Assembly: GCF_030272615.1 (NCBI RefSeq)
Contig: NC_081415.1
Location: 260,586,425-260,650,424 of the forward strand
Direction: 5' to 3'
DNA length: 64,000 nucleotides
DNA from: Cryptomeria japonica
Lineage: Eukaryota > Streptophyta > Pinopsida > Cupressales > Cupressaceae
Shown: one piece after another, positions 21,650-34,252 of the stretch
How the letters are laid out: every line of letters begins with the position of its first letter
Numbering within the stretch: the stretch's first letter is position 1
Program-made: the position numbers and the translations under genes
Notes under the pieces: model-generated
The model's input: only the letters and a program-made list of their open reading frames with translations
What the model was told of the DNA's origin: nothing
The model's database searches: none

Positions 21650-21893
21650 CAAAATGGTTGATAATGACCAAAGATTGAAAGTCATGATGATGTCGACAAG
21701 ACCTAATTGAAAATGCGACAAACACAATCGAAAGAAAAAGAAAGCACAAAAGAATGATAAAATATCGACAAATGATAAAGATCAAGTGCACGACATATAA
21801 GAAATGTTAATTGATGCAAAAATCCTAAAATAAGGTCATGCAGGCATGTTAGAGTATGGTGTCACAAGCATTGACCATTTTTAGACGCCTACA

Positions 21894-24800
21894 GATTAAT
21901 TATTTGCACATTATCCCATTTTGTTTAAAATAAATAAATTCTAACTTTGACAATGTTACAAATGCACAAGACTCTAAAAAGATCACTTTTATTCTTCACC
22001 CTCCACTAAAATTACAAAGGTATCGACTCTACAGATTTTTTCATTCTATGCCCTTATCATGTACACAAATCACAAGTTATCACATATAAATTTTTCATTC
22101 TCTCTTGCAAATAAATGAACTCCATCCCTCCATTGCACAAGATGAAACCTCATCAATCGATAATCTTCTCTTAAAATCTATAAATTAACCATTTCACATG
22201 CCATTTTAAAGTATAAGAATTTGATGAAAAATTATTCTATGCTATTGAAAAGAGCAACCAAATTACTTCTCAACCATGATCAACCATCTTGAGCTTTATC
22301 ATATGGTCGACAAGATTTGTTTTGGTGAAAACTTGTTATTTATTTATTTGCTTTAATTATACTAGGGACACAATTAGATATAGAATATGAATATTTGTTT
22401 ATGCATTATTTCCTAGAATTTTGTTCTTCTAAGAAAATGGATATTAAAATATAAACTCTAGACTTTTCTTCATATTCTAATTAATATATTTTAATTGACT
22501 TAAAATTTATTATTATTTGTGTGAAAGATGAAGCCTAAATAATATTTAAAGTGAATTCAATATTGGTTTGTTAGAGGTGGGTTGTGTTTAATATAAGTGC
22601 AAGTTATTAACTATATGATATTGTGGAGGGGACTAAATCAATTGTATATTTTCAACCAATAAATAAAGTTCATATATTACAATTTTTTAGACGATGTGAT
22701 GAATAAACTATTATTCACATCAAATATTTTAATTGGTCACATCGATTTACATAAACATTTAATTCACATTAATCTTAAGTCTTATTGAGTACATTATGCT
22801 ATTGATGACAAATATTTCAAAAGGATGATGATACAACTGGAACATGTAGAACAATTAATTTCATGAGGAAAATATAGCATATAAGTAGAACTATTCATAA
22901 TGTTGTGTTAAGAAAAAATAGTCGAATATAATGATTTGGGTAGGTGAAATAAATGGTTGATAAATGATTCATACATGAATTGTTGAAATTTAATCTATAC
23001 TAATATGAGTGTTACTTATTATTGCAAACACATAACACAAATATTGACTTTTATAATTACAAATTTAAAAATATTTCAAATATTAACTTGATTTTTTAAA
23101 ATAGTTTCAACACAATTTAAATACAAAACTATAATAAATGCATTTATGATTTAAAAATACTAACGGTTTTCTTAGCTAATGTTAGAATGAAAGATCAAAA
23201 TTAAAAAAAAAATGATTCTAAAAATTGTTTAAATTGTTGACAAACAATCAAAAACTTTCAAATTTTAGTGTTTTTAATCTACATATTTAATGTTGAGTTA
23301 ATACTTTGACCCCTTGGGTCAACTTCACTTTGTAATGGGGAGAATAAACAAATCATCATTCTTAATTAAAAGTTGTAAATGGGGATCTTTTAAGTGCATG
23401 TGCAAAATTGCTTTGACTGACTTTTGATATATTCCCTCTTAATATAGGGCTCCACAACAATTATGGCCTTCTTTATGTATATCCACTCCAAATCAATTGA
23501 GAGAATATGGTATTGGCCATAGAGTTATAAAGTTGTTTTTAGGATATATCTATATTTTTTATAATAGTTTTTCATAATTATTTTTAATGTTTCAATGTTT
23601 AAATGATTTTAGGATATTGTATATTGTCAATTTATTGATTATTGATTTGATAATTGATTATTTTTATGTTAAATGTTTATACGATTTTAGGATATTATTT
23701 GATAGGTTTTGTATGTTGTCAATTTATTGATTATTGATTTGATAATTAGTGATTGATTAGGAAGTGAAGTTGTAGAAAGATGAAACTGAAAAAGTGGTTT
23801 ATTTTACAAAATCTGTGGTTAATTAGTATCGACTTCTAGTTTCAAAGGTTGATAGTAATGCGTATTTAGAATTAGATCCTAAAAATGGTTGTTCTTAAAC
23901 ATCATCCAGTTTATTAGTTAAAATTTAATTTTAACAATCAAAATAGGACAAATGTTTACTACTTTTTAATGTGGATGAGGTGTAAACTTGCTATTGACTA
24001 TTTGAACATTGAACTAGATGTTGTTTAAAGAAAGTATCAAAAAATATAATTATGAAGAACATAAAAGTGAAGATATCATTCAGTAAAATATCCTTCTTAG
24101 TTTGAAATGAATCCTTTTAGTTATCTATGTAGTGATTAGAATGCAACATGCTAAATATTTTGATTTGTTTAGATATTTTATATAGTTTTTTAATATAAAT
24201 ATTTTTATTGTGATATGTATAAATTGTTCTAAACAATGTGATGTGTATATTTTCACAAGTAATAATAAATTTCTAGTTTTTATAGACATGTAGATATTAA
24301 GATACACATATTAATATCATTGCACAAATTATATTGTTGTTGTTTAGACGTTAGTATACGAGAAAATATGGTAAACATGAAAGGAATTGGATTATAACTA
24401 TTATAGATAAGTGTAGGAGATCCAAGGCATTGTCTACATGAAATCATAGTGGAGATTAAATTAATTAGTAAGTTTATCAAATAAAAAATATATTTATTAC
24501 AATTTATTATGTGATGGTACAATTGACCTTATATTCACATAATATATTAACTAGTCACATTGATTTAAATAAACATTGATAATATATGCATAAATAAATT
24601 AATTCTACACAAATATTTAATACTAATAGATACATGATGTGTTAGTCAAGTTTGTGAGACATTAATTTTCACAATCTTTATGGTACACAATTGTAATACA
24701 ATCAATCTTATGTTTTGGTGATGACAACCTTCATCTAGTAAACATAAAAATAATAAAGTAGTTAAACTATTAAAAAAATTATATTTTTAAAACTACTATT

Positions 24801-26880
24801 GATCTATAAAAGGGTATATTTAGATTTTTTTTTTAAATATTATTTATCCAAGTAGGAACTATGAAAATAATTTTTTTGGTAAATTTGTCTCAAAATGATG
24901 CTACATTGGATTTAATGGACACTTTTAATTGTTTTTTTTCCTCATATCCAATTTAACTAGAATAAATCCGACTAGAGCATATGTTTGATCAAAATAAACT
25001 TTTAGTTAGAAAAGCTTAAATCTACTTATGTTGATAAGTTGGCCTAAAGTTTGACACGACTTTAAACTTTCATCCATTGATAGAATTTTTGTTTTCTTAC
25101 ATATTGTTCATTTTTTTAGTGCAATGGATTCGAGGTTCAATATTCCTCATGTTTTGTTCTTTCTAGTTTGGAGTATGTAGATGAATGTATCTATACTAAA
25201 ATCTACTCTTTTTGAAGGATGTTGATAAAGATTTCTTGGTAACTTTAATATTATATGTTAGTGAAAGATAGAATATGTTTCTTGAAACTACACAATCTTT
25301 GGGCAATCAAAATGATGAGAAATCGGTAAAATGATTTGTTCTATAATTTCTTCGCGTATGCCATGAATATATATTGGATTATGCCATTATTACACTTAAA
25401 GGAAACATTTGAATGCAATTATTATTCTTGGTAAAAATAATTGGTACAAAAAATTCCTTTATGCCATTTTTTTGAAACAGGGTTAATCATAATGCCTTGA
25501 GTTTCCTTGGTGGATATTAGATAATACCCATATATGATGTTAAAGGTGTATTTGGTAATTCTTTATTTACTTGTTCCTATTCTACCATTAATTTTCATAT
25601 AATTGGATTGGTCATGTTGTGGAAAAAGGTTAGCACATATTTAAAATTTTCGATTTGAAATTTTTTTAATTACATAAATAAAGTTATTATCAATATCATA
25701 AATTTTTTATATTTCAAAGTTTCAAATATCTTTGTGTATTAAATATATATTGATTTTATATTACACATTGAATGCAAAAAAATTTAAGAAATCAAAATAT
25801 TTTAAAATTTAATAAAATGTTTTTTTTTGGAGGATTTTATTTCATTCATGAGTTTGTTTTGTTATGTGGTATAGGAGCATGAGTCAAGGATTAAGCAATA
25901 TCCATTTTGTCAAAATCATTGGGAGCGCGATCGTGACCTCAACGTGACCTCATCCTTTATGTCATATCTCCCAATATTTAAACTTTGATGAATGATGTAA
26001 TGAAGGGAACATACCTTCACCCTTATCAATTGTAATCAAACAATTCAACTACAATTGATATAATATCAATTTTTAATAAAAAAAATATTAACTCAATTTT
26101 AAGCATCATCAAGCTTCTCATAATGCTCATAAGGATAGATTAGTTAACAGTGGTAGAGTGGATGAAAATGTTAATGGAGAAAGTGGAGGAGTATTAAATT
26201 TAGTCATACATTATATGATTCATGCAAAGAAAGTGAAGCACTCATTAAGAGTGTTCGTTTTAAATGAAAGAGCACGTTTTTTATTGCAGACTTCGTACAA
26301 ATGAAAATACTGTATTAAGCCATGCGCAACTTTGTCTAAAAAGCGATATAAGAAAACACAATAAACTAAATGTAAGTCAACAAGATTAGGTGTGAGCAAG
26401 CAAATTAGTAACATTACGCAAGCAAGATTACTCGCATTATGCTTGTAACAACCCCACTTTAACTCCAAAGTAAAAAAGAAACATTTCCTCCCAAAGGTAA
26501 GCTCACTTTATGACTTGTTATTTAACTAAAGCTGATCTCAATGTTACATAGCAAACATTACCCATAGTTACTGTGGCTAAGCTATGATAAAGAAAATGGT
26601 ATGAATCTAGTTGTTTTTTTCGTTTTTTTAATTATTAGATAAATATTTTTTATTAGAATTATGAATAAAGGATTTTGAAATCTTGTATATTCCAAAGTTT
26701 ATAGCATAAGAGATGATCAAACTTATCTCTTACTTTTCTTGAAATCTTACTTTCACATGTTGATCTTGGATTATCTTTAGTCGTTTCACTGAAATTAAGC
26801 GTAAACAGTTTTGAATTAAGAGGAACCATAACATATTTTGTCTTTGGGTCCTCTTTTCTTTGAAAGTAAAAAAAAAATCA
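21894..26880. other. AT-rich DNA, no gene recognised
   Basis: Almost 5 kb of very AT-rich sequence. Open frames are short (80 codons or less) and look random on both strands. No LTR pair, tRNA or rRNA seen. Two weakly similar stretches (about 22600-22760 and 24430-24600, both running through AATTATTAC... into GTCACAT-GATTTA-ATAAACATT) point to an old dispersed duplication. A direct repeat at 23596-23757 is listed separately. Confidence 0.6.
23596..23757 (+). repeat. tandem direct repeat, two copies
   Basis: Both copies contain ATTTTAGGATATT, then TGT-TGTCAATTTATTGATT and ATTGATTTGATAATT, with a ~17-base insertion in the second. Unit length roughly 75-90 bases. Confidence 0.8.
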
Positions 26881-26889
26881 AAGTCAAGT

Positions 26890-27430
26890 TTCCAAGCCTT
26901 GGCTAGATGTCAAGTTCCAACTTATAGACCAACACATTGGATGATGAAGCCACCATGGATCTTGTAACTTCTAAAAAGTTTTCTTTGATGGTTGAGCAAA
27001 TTTTGAAGACGACTCTTTTTGGAGATGACTTTGGATTCTTGAAACCCTGGTTATTTTGTTCTTTCCAAAGGCACCACCCAACATGGGGAGCTACCAAGTG
27101 CCACAAAAAAATAAGGTAGGGTTATTAAAGGGAGATTTCCATTGAGACATCAAACCAATGGTGCCAAAGGGAAAGACCTTGTCAACGTGGAAAATGGAAA
27201 GGACTAAATGAAGGTGGAAAAGAGATCAAATTTTCCAAAAGAAGGAACAACCCAACATCAAATGAGTAGTAGAGTTTTCCACATTCTCACATAAGTAGCA
27301 TCAATTGAGGAAAGAAGGCTTCTCTTTACTAAATTATTAGTGGTAATTACTTAGTTTTGAGCCAATAACAAGAAGAAAATGTTTTTTTAAGTAACAATTA
27401 GTGGTTATCAAAGGATGACAAAAAAGGGGG
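26890..27430 (-). pseudogene. LINE relic: zinc-binding RT tail (zf-RVT)
   Basis: On the minus strand, in shifting frames, the pattern of the plant LINE zf-RVT domain is visible: NIFF...TTNNLVKRS (about 27400-27320), then CxxC...E..THL...C (about 27310-27250), and a downstream W-HLVAPHVGWCLWKEQNN stretch (27106-27040), which corresponds to the W-x-KERNNRIF motif found at about 33075-33110 in the plus-strand LINE. Several stops and at least two frameshifts. Only this C-terminal part is recognisable; endonuclease, RT and ORF1 are absent. The RNase H expected next is not seen. Confidence 0.65.
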
Positions 27431-27901
27431 GAGGGTCCAGAGGTAAGCCTAAGCCAAAGATAAGGCACCAAAAGAGGAAGTATTTCAAACCAACTCATCC
27501 CTCTTGGAAAGTTGAGGGATGTGATCTATTATTATAACAATATCTAACACCCTCTTTTTATGTGTAATCTAGGTATGATATATGTGAATACATGTGCTAT
27601 CATTATTCCTCATATACTTTTGTAAGATATTTGACCTAGGCATCCTACAAGAGACCTTAAGAAGCAACTTCATTGCCCATACAAAATTCATTAATATCAT
27701 GCTACAAGGTATGATTGTGATGACATATGTCATGATATGATGTAACGAGCTATTAGATAGTTGTCAAACAAGAATTTAGTTGTAGAGGTTAAGAACACAT
27801 TCTACCATAATTATAACACTTGTTAACTATATCATTACTATTTAGCATTTGATAGGTTACAATAGTAACCATCATAATATAGTCAAAATGTTTATTCATA
27901 A
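27431..27901. other. unassigned sequence upstream of the LINE
   Basis: No domain or repeat recognised. It may contain more of the minus-strand LINE relic, too decayed to follow. Confidence 0.45.
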
Positions 27902-27904
27902 CAT

Positions 27905-29554
27905 ATGCTTTGCAATTTTTTCCCACTTTGCAATTTTTTGAATTTCCTGCTATGCCTGTCATTTCTGCTGGAGAGGGCCAGTCCTCCCTGGACCCTGACC
28001 CCCCCTGTTGACTTGCAGATTTGTTCGGATCTAGCCCTTGTGCTGCACGCCCAAGGTGATGGGTGGGCTCCCTCAGTTGTTGCTTGCAATGAGATCCTGC
28101 ACGAGGCCCCCTGCCTTGTGAAGCTTCCTCTGGTGGCTCCCAACTTGGATTCCTCCAAAAAGGACCCCAAGACTCAAGAGGTGGGTCTTTTGCTTGGGGA
28201 AGCTCAAGCAAACTCCCGGAAAGGTGCCCTTGTTGGCAACTCCAAGTCAGAAATTCTGACGTTGCTGCCAAAAGTCACTAATGGTGAGGAGGCCCCCGAG
28301 ATTTGCCTCCCAGACAGTATCATGGATAATATTGCTTCCTCCCTCCACCTTTGCCTGATAAGAAGATTCCTAGCCTTCAAACCCACTATAGATATGGTCA
28401 GAAGATGGACGAGCTCTAGATAGAAAATCAAAGGCAGTGTCTCGGTCTCTGCAATGCCTGGCAGACTCTTCCTTTTTAGATTTACTGTAGAAGAAGACTT
28501 CATCTATATTATGTCTAGTTCATGGTCTTATGGTAAGCATTGCCTTACCCTCTCCAAGTGGAAGCCGAGATTTGACCCAAGTGTGGACCTCCTTAGATTG
28601 GCGTCGGTTTGGATCAGACTCCCGGGCCTCCCCCTGGAATTTTGGGACGATACCATTTTCAAGTGGATTGGTAACTCGTTTGGCCAGTTTGTTGCTATCG
28701 ACAATGTGACAATGCAGAAGTCCAGACTTGTGTATGCTCGCCTCTGTCTGAATGTGGCTATTAACAACCCACTCCCTAATTTCATTTCCCTTAAATCCAA
28801 ATGGGGTAAATGGACTCAGGCGATTGTCTATGAGAACGCCTCCCTGTATTGTCAAAGATGTGGTAAACATGGCCATGTTATTGCGGACTTCCCGACCCCA
28901 TAACCTCTGGAGGAAAAGCTGAAGGAGAAGTTGTTGTCCCCAGGTATTGTTATTAGGGAGGCAACTGAGAATCAGATCGAGGACCTGATAGAAAAGATGG
29001 GCCCTCAAGATACCTCTGAGGAGGGTTACCCCTTCTTGGTTGGTGTTCTTAACATGATAGTTACCCCTGACTCCAAGAAGGCTCCTACCCCCTCGAGGAG
29101 ATGCTTGGGGCCAGAGCTAGAAGAATGAGAGATCCCCCAAGTGAAGATTAAACAAGAAAGTCTCAATGTGGAGGCGACTATCAAGGAGAAGAAAGGGCTC
29201 AATACTTCCACTCCGCCAGCAATCGTGCATCTGATATCCAACTCAGTGGGAAGTTGTGGGAGGAATATCTGGAGCACTTGCGTTGGGGCCTCACCTACCA
29301 CTGGGCTTGGTCTAGACCCAACCTCCTCTTCATCTGCTAGAAGATCCACTAGAGATATCACTACTCTATCTATTGGTAGTCGCTCTACCCTGTCTTCGTC
29401 GGCGGATAAGGAAAAGGGGGAATGGAAGGAACCAAAAAGAAAAACTAGAGGAAATAAGAAGGCGGATGTGGGATACTACCCTAAACTAGGCAGACCCTCT
29501 GAGAGGACCCTTAGAACTAAGGTAATGGCAAGGGAAATTGCTAGTGGAAGGTAA
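27905..29554 (+). pseudogene. LINE ORF1: DUF4283 and CCHC zinc knuckle (stops)
   Basis: One continuous frame of about 549 codons broken by stops at 28421, 28901 and 29126, ending TAA 29552. The DUF4283 domain is visible from FLAFKPTIDMVRRW (near 28365) through RLFLFRFTVEEDF and the WIRLPGLPLEFWDD signature (near 28610). The zf-CCHC_4 knuckle CQRCGKHGHVIADF follows near 28850-28890; the final Cys of CX2CX4HX4C is Phe. The C-terminal third is Ser/Thr- and Lys-rich. In plant L1 elements this protein binds the element RNA. The first ATG-like start is uncertain, since the first 50 codons look unlike the family. Confidence 0.85.
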
Positions 29555-29586
29555 TTAACCCTGGAGACAACACAAAAGGGCAAGAA

Positions 29587-32500
29587 ATGAAGTTCCTCTC
29601 ATGGAACTTAAGGGGTTTAAACAACCCCCAAAAGCAGTATGCTCTTAAGAAATGCATACTCACCAATAAAGTTGATATTATCCTAATCTAGGAGGTGAAA
29701 ATGAATTACCAAAATTTTGCTACGCTTGTTGACAGTTTATGGTCGGGTGTTGCCTTTCATTATGGAGAGGCGGATGGTGCCTCGGGAGGAATTGCTACCC
29801 TTTAGAATAAGAGAAAGCTGGATGGTCTTGCGGTTGGCTCTTCTCACAACTTTCTTTCCACTAGGTTCACTATGAATAACTTCTCTTGGTTGTTTTTTAA
29901 CATTTATGCTCCTAATACTAGACACACTCGGGTTCTGATCTGGGAGGGAATCACTACCTTCCTGACTAATAATAAGGAGGACTTGTTTATGTTAGCTGGG
30001 GATTTCAACACCCCCCTTTATCCTTTTGAAAAGATAGAAGGTCTAACGGACTATAGTGAGAGCATGCTTGACTTTGCTGACTTCATAAAAAATAATGAGT
30101 TACTTGATCTTGACCTTCAAGGGAACCCGTTCACCTGGTCTAACAATAGAAAAAGCTCCAATTTGATTCAGGTCAGGCTAGACAGGTTTCTGATCTCTGC
30201 CAAGTGGAACATTGGAACTAATTCCTCGCTCTTATCTCTCCTGCGCACTATCTTTGACCACTCCCTGATCCTCCTCTCTTGGGTTGACAAGCTGACCTCT
30301 GGTCCCTCACCCTTCAGGTATGAGATCATGTGGCATTCCCATCCAGACTTCAAACAATGCATACAAAATTGGTGGAACTCCCCTATTCAAGGTACGACTA
30401 TGTTCAGAATTTCTAAAAAGTTGGAAATTATCAAAAGGGAGGTGAAATCCTAGAGTCTTTCTTCCTCTGGGGATATCTTCAAGAGAAAAAAGGAGGTTGA
30501 AACCAATTTGGACTACCTCTAGAGGACTGTTGCAGAGGAGAATTCCTCTATGGACACTCATACAGATGAGGAGGGATGGAGACACAAATGGAAAGAAATC
30601 ATGAATCTTGAAGAAATTTACTAGAAACAAAGATCCAGGATCCAATGGTTAACTGAGGGGGATGTGAACACCTCTTTCTTTCACAGATCGGCCTCAAAGC
30701 ATAAAAGGAGGAACACTATCCATTCCATTCTCAATAATAGAAATGAGGAAGTGGTGGGGAATAATGAAATTGGTCAATGGGCTTCCCTTCACTTTGCTAA
30801 TGCCTACTTGAATGATAGAGTCAGGGAACCTACCGAGATTAGTAATAAACTCCTCAGTCTCATCCCTCAACTCCTGGATGAGGTTGATAATGAGCTGCTG
30901 GTAAGCCGTGTGTCTGAAGAAGAAGTTAAAGAAGCGGTTTTTGCTATGGTTGCCTTTAAGGCCCCTAGTCCTGACGGCTTCCCCCCTACTTTTTTCTAGG
31001 TTTTTTGGAAAACTATGAAGTATGATCTCACTAAAGCTACCAGGGACTTCATTCACACTAGTAAACTCCTGAAGAAGTTGAATAACACTTTCATTATTTT
31101 GGTGCCCAAGGTTCTTGATCCGAAACTCATGACTGACTATCGACCCATCAGCCTATGTAACTCAGTTTATAAAATTTTCTCTAAAGTTATTGTCAACAGG
31201 AATCAAACCCCTTCTTGATAAATACATCAATCCCTCTCAAAAAGGTTTTGTTCCAGGTAGGCAGATTCTTGATGTTGTCATTACTATTCATGAGGTCATT
31301 CACTCCATGGAGAAAAGTCGCAACCGAGGTATGACTCTCAAACTTGACATCTCTAAGCCTTATGATAAAGTTAATTGGAAATCCCTATATGCAGTCCTTT
31401 CTAAGATGGGATTCCAAGAAAGATTTATCAATATTATCAGCATGGCGGTGGAAAGTGTTCACTATTCGGTGATTGTCAATGACGTCCCCTAGGGCTTCTT
31501 CAAGGCTGGGAAGGGGCTACGATAGAGAGACCCTCTCTCACCTTATTTGTTCATTATGGTAGCTGAAGTGTTGAGTAGGAATTTCTCCAATTTGATTAGG
31601 AGCAATAGAATCTCGGGGGTAAAGGCTACTTCCACTCTCCCTCCTATGGTTATGCAGCAATTTGTGGACGACACCTTCCTTTTCGGCCTATCGTCTGTGA
31701 TAGAGGCTAAAGAATGGAAACATCTACTAGAAGAGTACGCCCTTGCCTCTGGTCAACTAATCAACTATTGCAAGAAAAAGGTTTACTTATTTTACACAGA
31801 CAAAATTCTCCAAGGTGAACTTATTCAATTCCTTGGATGTAGTGTTGTTGATCTCCCTGATTCCTACATGGGTCTCTCCCTCACTATCAAGGAGGTCACC
31901 TCCCACTTTTGGGAATCAATCCTAGAAAGAATGCAAAAGAAACTTATTGGCTGGACTGGAAAAACTCTTAGTGCGGGTAAACTCCAGCTCCTGGCGGCCT
32001 CCCTTCAAGGTGTTCCTGTCTACTTTCTTTCTCTTTTCAAGATTTCCAATTCTATGGCTAAGAAACTTGAGAGAATCCAAAGAAGCTTTCTATGGACAGG
32101 ATTGGAGGAGAAGGCCAGAATCATCTTAGTCAACTGGGAGAAGGTGTGCAAACCGAAGGTCATGGGTGCCTTGGGATTAGAAAAATCTCTGATCTGAATA
32201 AGGCCTTGTTGACTAAAATCTGGTGGATCCTTATGAAGGGCAAAACTAACTGGAGCATGATTATGAGGGCCAAGTACTTCAATCACACCCCCTTCCCCTC
32301 CCTCCTCTCTTCCAATGAGCTCCCTCCTGGGTCTAAAATTTGGAACAACTTTGTTAAGAACAAAAAACTTCTCAAGCAGGGTCTAAGTGGCAAGTTGGTA
32401 ATGGTGAGAAAATTAGATTTTGGGAGGACAACTAGATTGGTGACAGACCCCTTGCCTCCTCCCAGTTCAATTGCCTCATGGTCACTCTCAAGGATTCAAT

Positions 32501-33803
32501 TGGCTCCCTTGTGATAAACTACATCTATCCCTCCCACTGCTGGTTAAGGCTTGCTGAGAGTCTGGGAAATACCCCCCAATGGTTTCATTTGGTTGAAGAG
32601 TTGCAATCCCTTCTTAAGGGGATCAGGATCCACTGTTTAACTCACACTAATAAATTTGTTTGGACTGCGAATCCCTCAGGGTCTTTCAGTGTTAAATCAA
32701 CCTACAATCTCTTGGTTGCGTCCTTCAATGATTGCTACAGCTGGAAAGAAGTTTAGAATTCTCAGTTCATCCCTAAAATTAACTTCTTCTGGTGGACAGC
32801 CCTTCACAAGAAGATCCTTACTATTGATAATATGAAGAGAAGGGGATTTACGCTTTCCAAAAAATGTGTTATATGTAATTGTGCTGAGGAAAGCATAAAT
32901 CACCTCTTTATTCATTTCCCCTTCGCGTCTAGAGTTTGGTACAAAGTTCTAGAGAAATTTAATTTGGCTTGGATATTCTTGGAAGACTTGCAGCAGTTTA
33001 TCAGCAACTAGAAGTGCCCCTCCACACACCCGCTAGTCATACTTTTTTGGAGACTCATTCCTCCCCACATCTATTGGCATATCTAGAAGGAAAGAAATAA
33101 TAGGATATTTCATGATACCAGCAGCTCGGTTGACATGGTGACTGACATAGCTAAGAATTACCTTAGGGAGAACACCCTCATCAGCAAGTGGAAAACCTTG
33201 CAATCTGGCCCTATGGCTTTGGATCAGCGGTGGATTAAAACATGGAATTTTTGAGATAGCTTCCTTCGATATGAAAATTCAAAAAAGATGGAGAGGCTTA
33301 ATACCAAATGGTCAACAACTCCCCCCCCTTGGCTCAAGCTCAATTTTGATGGTGTTGCTCGTAGTGGTTCTGCGGTAGGGCGCGAAATTATCAGGGACAG
33401 CTTGGGCAACCTAGTTTTGGCCTATGTAGGAAATTTTGACTCTGTCTCGAGCAACATGGCTGAAGCCCTTGCTCTATTTTGGGGGCTTAAGCTGGCTCTT
33501 GGCACCAATATCAAAAGACTGATCATTGAAGGGGACTCTAAACTGATTATCGAGGCCACTAAAGGCGTTTCAGGGATCAGCTAAAGAATCAACAATGTCA
33601 TCAAAGACATCTAGTCCATGATTGTCTGGCTAGAGGAATTTTAAATTCAGCATATCTATAGAGAGGGGAATGTGGTGGCAGACTCATTGGCTGGGACGGG
33701 ACTAGAGATAAAAGGTATGAGGCGCTGGAGGCACCTAGATTCTCTCACTAACAAGTAGAAGGACCTTATTGGAAACGAACAAATTGCCTCTATCCATCAA
33801 TGA
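29587..33803 (+). pseudogene. LINE ORF2: endonuclease, RT, zf-RVT, RNase H (stops and frameshifts)
   Basis: Start ATG 29587 (MKFLSWNLRG, the usual start of the APE-type endonuclease), 33 bases after ORF1. Endonuclease: E in the EVK motif (preceded by TAG 29689 where Gln is expected), GDFNTP near 30000, DHS-LLSW near 30260. RT: APSPDGFPP near 30965, RPISLCNSVYKI near 31140, GFVPGRQ, LDISKPYDKVNW near 31340, FVDD active site at 31661-31672. zf-RVT with CxxC...HLF...F near 32870-32920. A plant-type RNase H follows at 33330-33700 (NFDG, AEALALFWGL, EGDSK, REGNVVADSLAG). Frame 1 shifts to 2 near 31200, to 1 near 32175 and to 0 near 32403. Full length but inactive. Confidence 0.9.
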
Positions 33804-34252
33804 AGTGCCACTTTCCTTTCCTCAACAAGTTGCTTTGGGTCGTCTGTTATGCTACGCTGCTGGCGGGAAATTTAAATTCAAATTGGGCGGGATTTGCCAT
33901 GCTGGCTTCTTGTGGTCCCCACCTTCTCTGCCAGATGCTGACTTGGCTGGCCACCTGTTTCTGCATCGTCGATGGGTTGGAGTGCCAACTTTTGATCATT
34001 AATCATAGCAAGGACCCTAATTATTAGCTTAACTGGAAACTTAGAACTCACCATAATGACGATCTTTTCAAGTTGGTGGAGATATAAAGAGGTGTCCCTT
34101 CACATGCTTCCCAGAGCTGGGGAATGCATGCCTTGGGAAACACCACCAAAAATCATTATTACACCTTGCACAATATTTTGGCTAATTACCGTTTGTTTTC
34201 TCTTAACTCTAGCTTTGGTTTTCCTCTCTGCATTTCTCTTTTCAAGCTTGTG

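Larger units (their letters stand above)
19102..21893. mobile_element. possible LTR-like block, no target duplication
   Basis: It starts TGTAGACACTC and ends GACGCCTACA, imperfect inverted TG...CA termini typical of plant gypsy LTRs. The flanking pentamers differ (AAAAT, GATTA), and neither side shows a primer site. Inside are two stretches of degenerate CACAAGCGCAAAA-type repeats, a region dense in AATTGACAAATTGAT words (about 21060-21800) and a 77-bp-spaced direct repeat. No coding domain. It may be an LTR left by recombination between two different elements, or an accidental pair of TG/CA ends. Confidence 0.35.

Noticed and set aside
26440-26470. LTR start (TGTAACAACCCC) near 26444
   Set aside because: No matching end, target duplication or internal features found; a short word is not enough.
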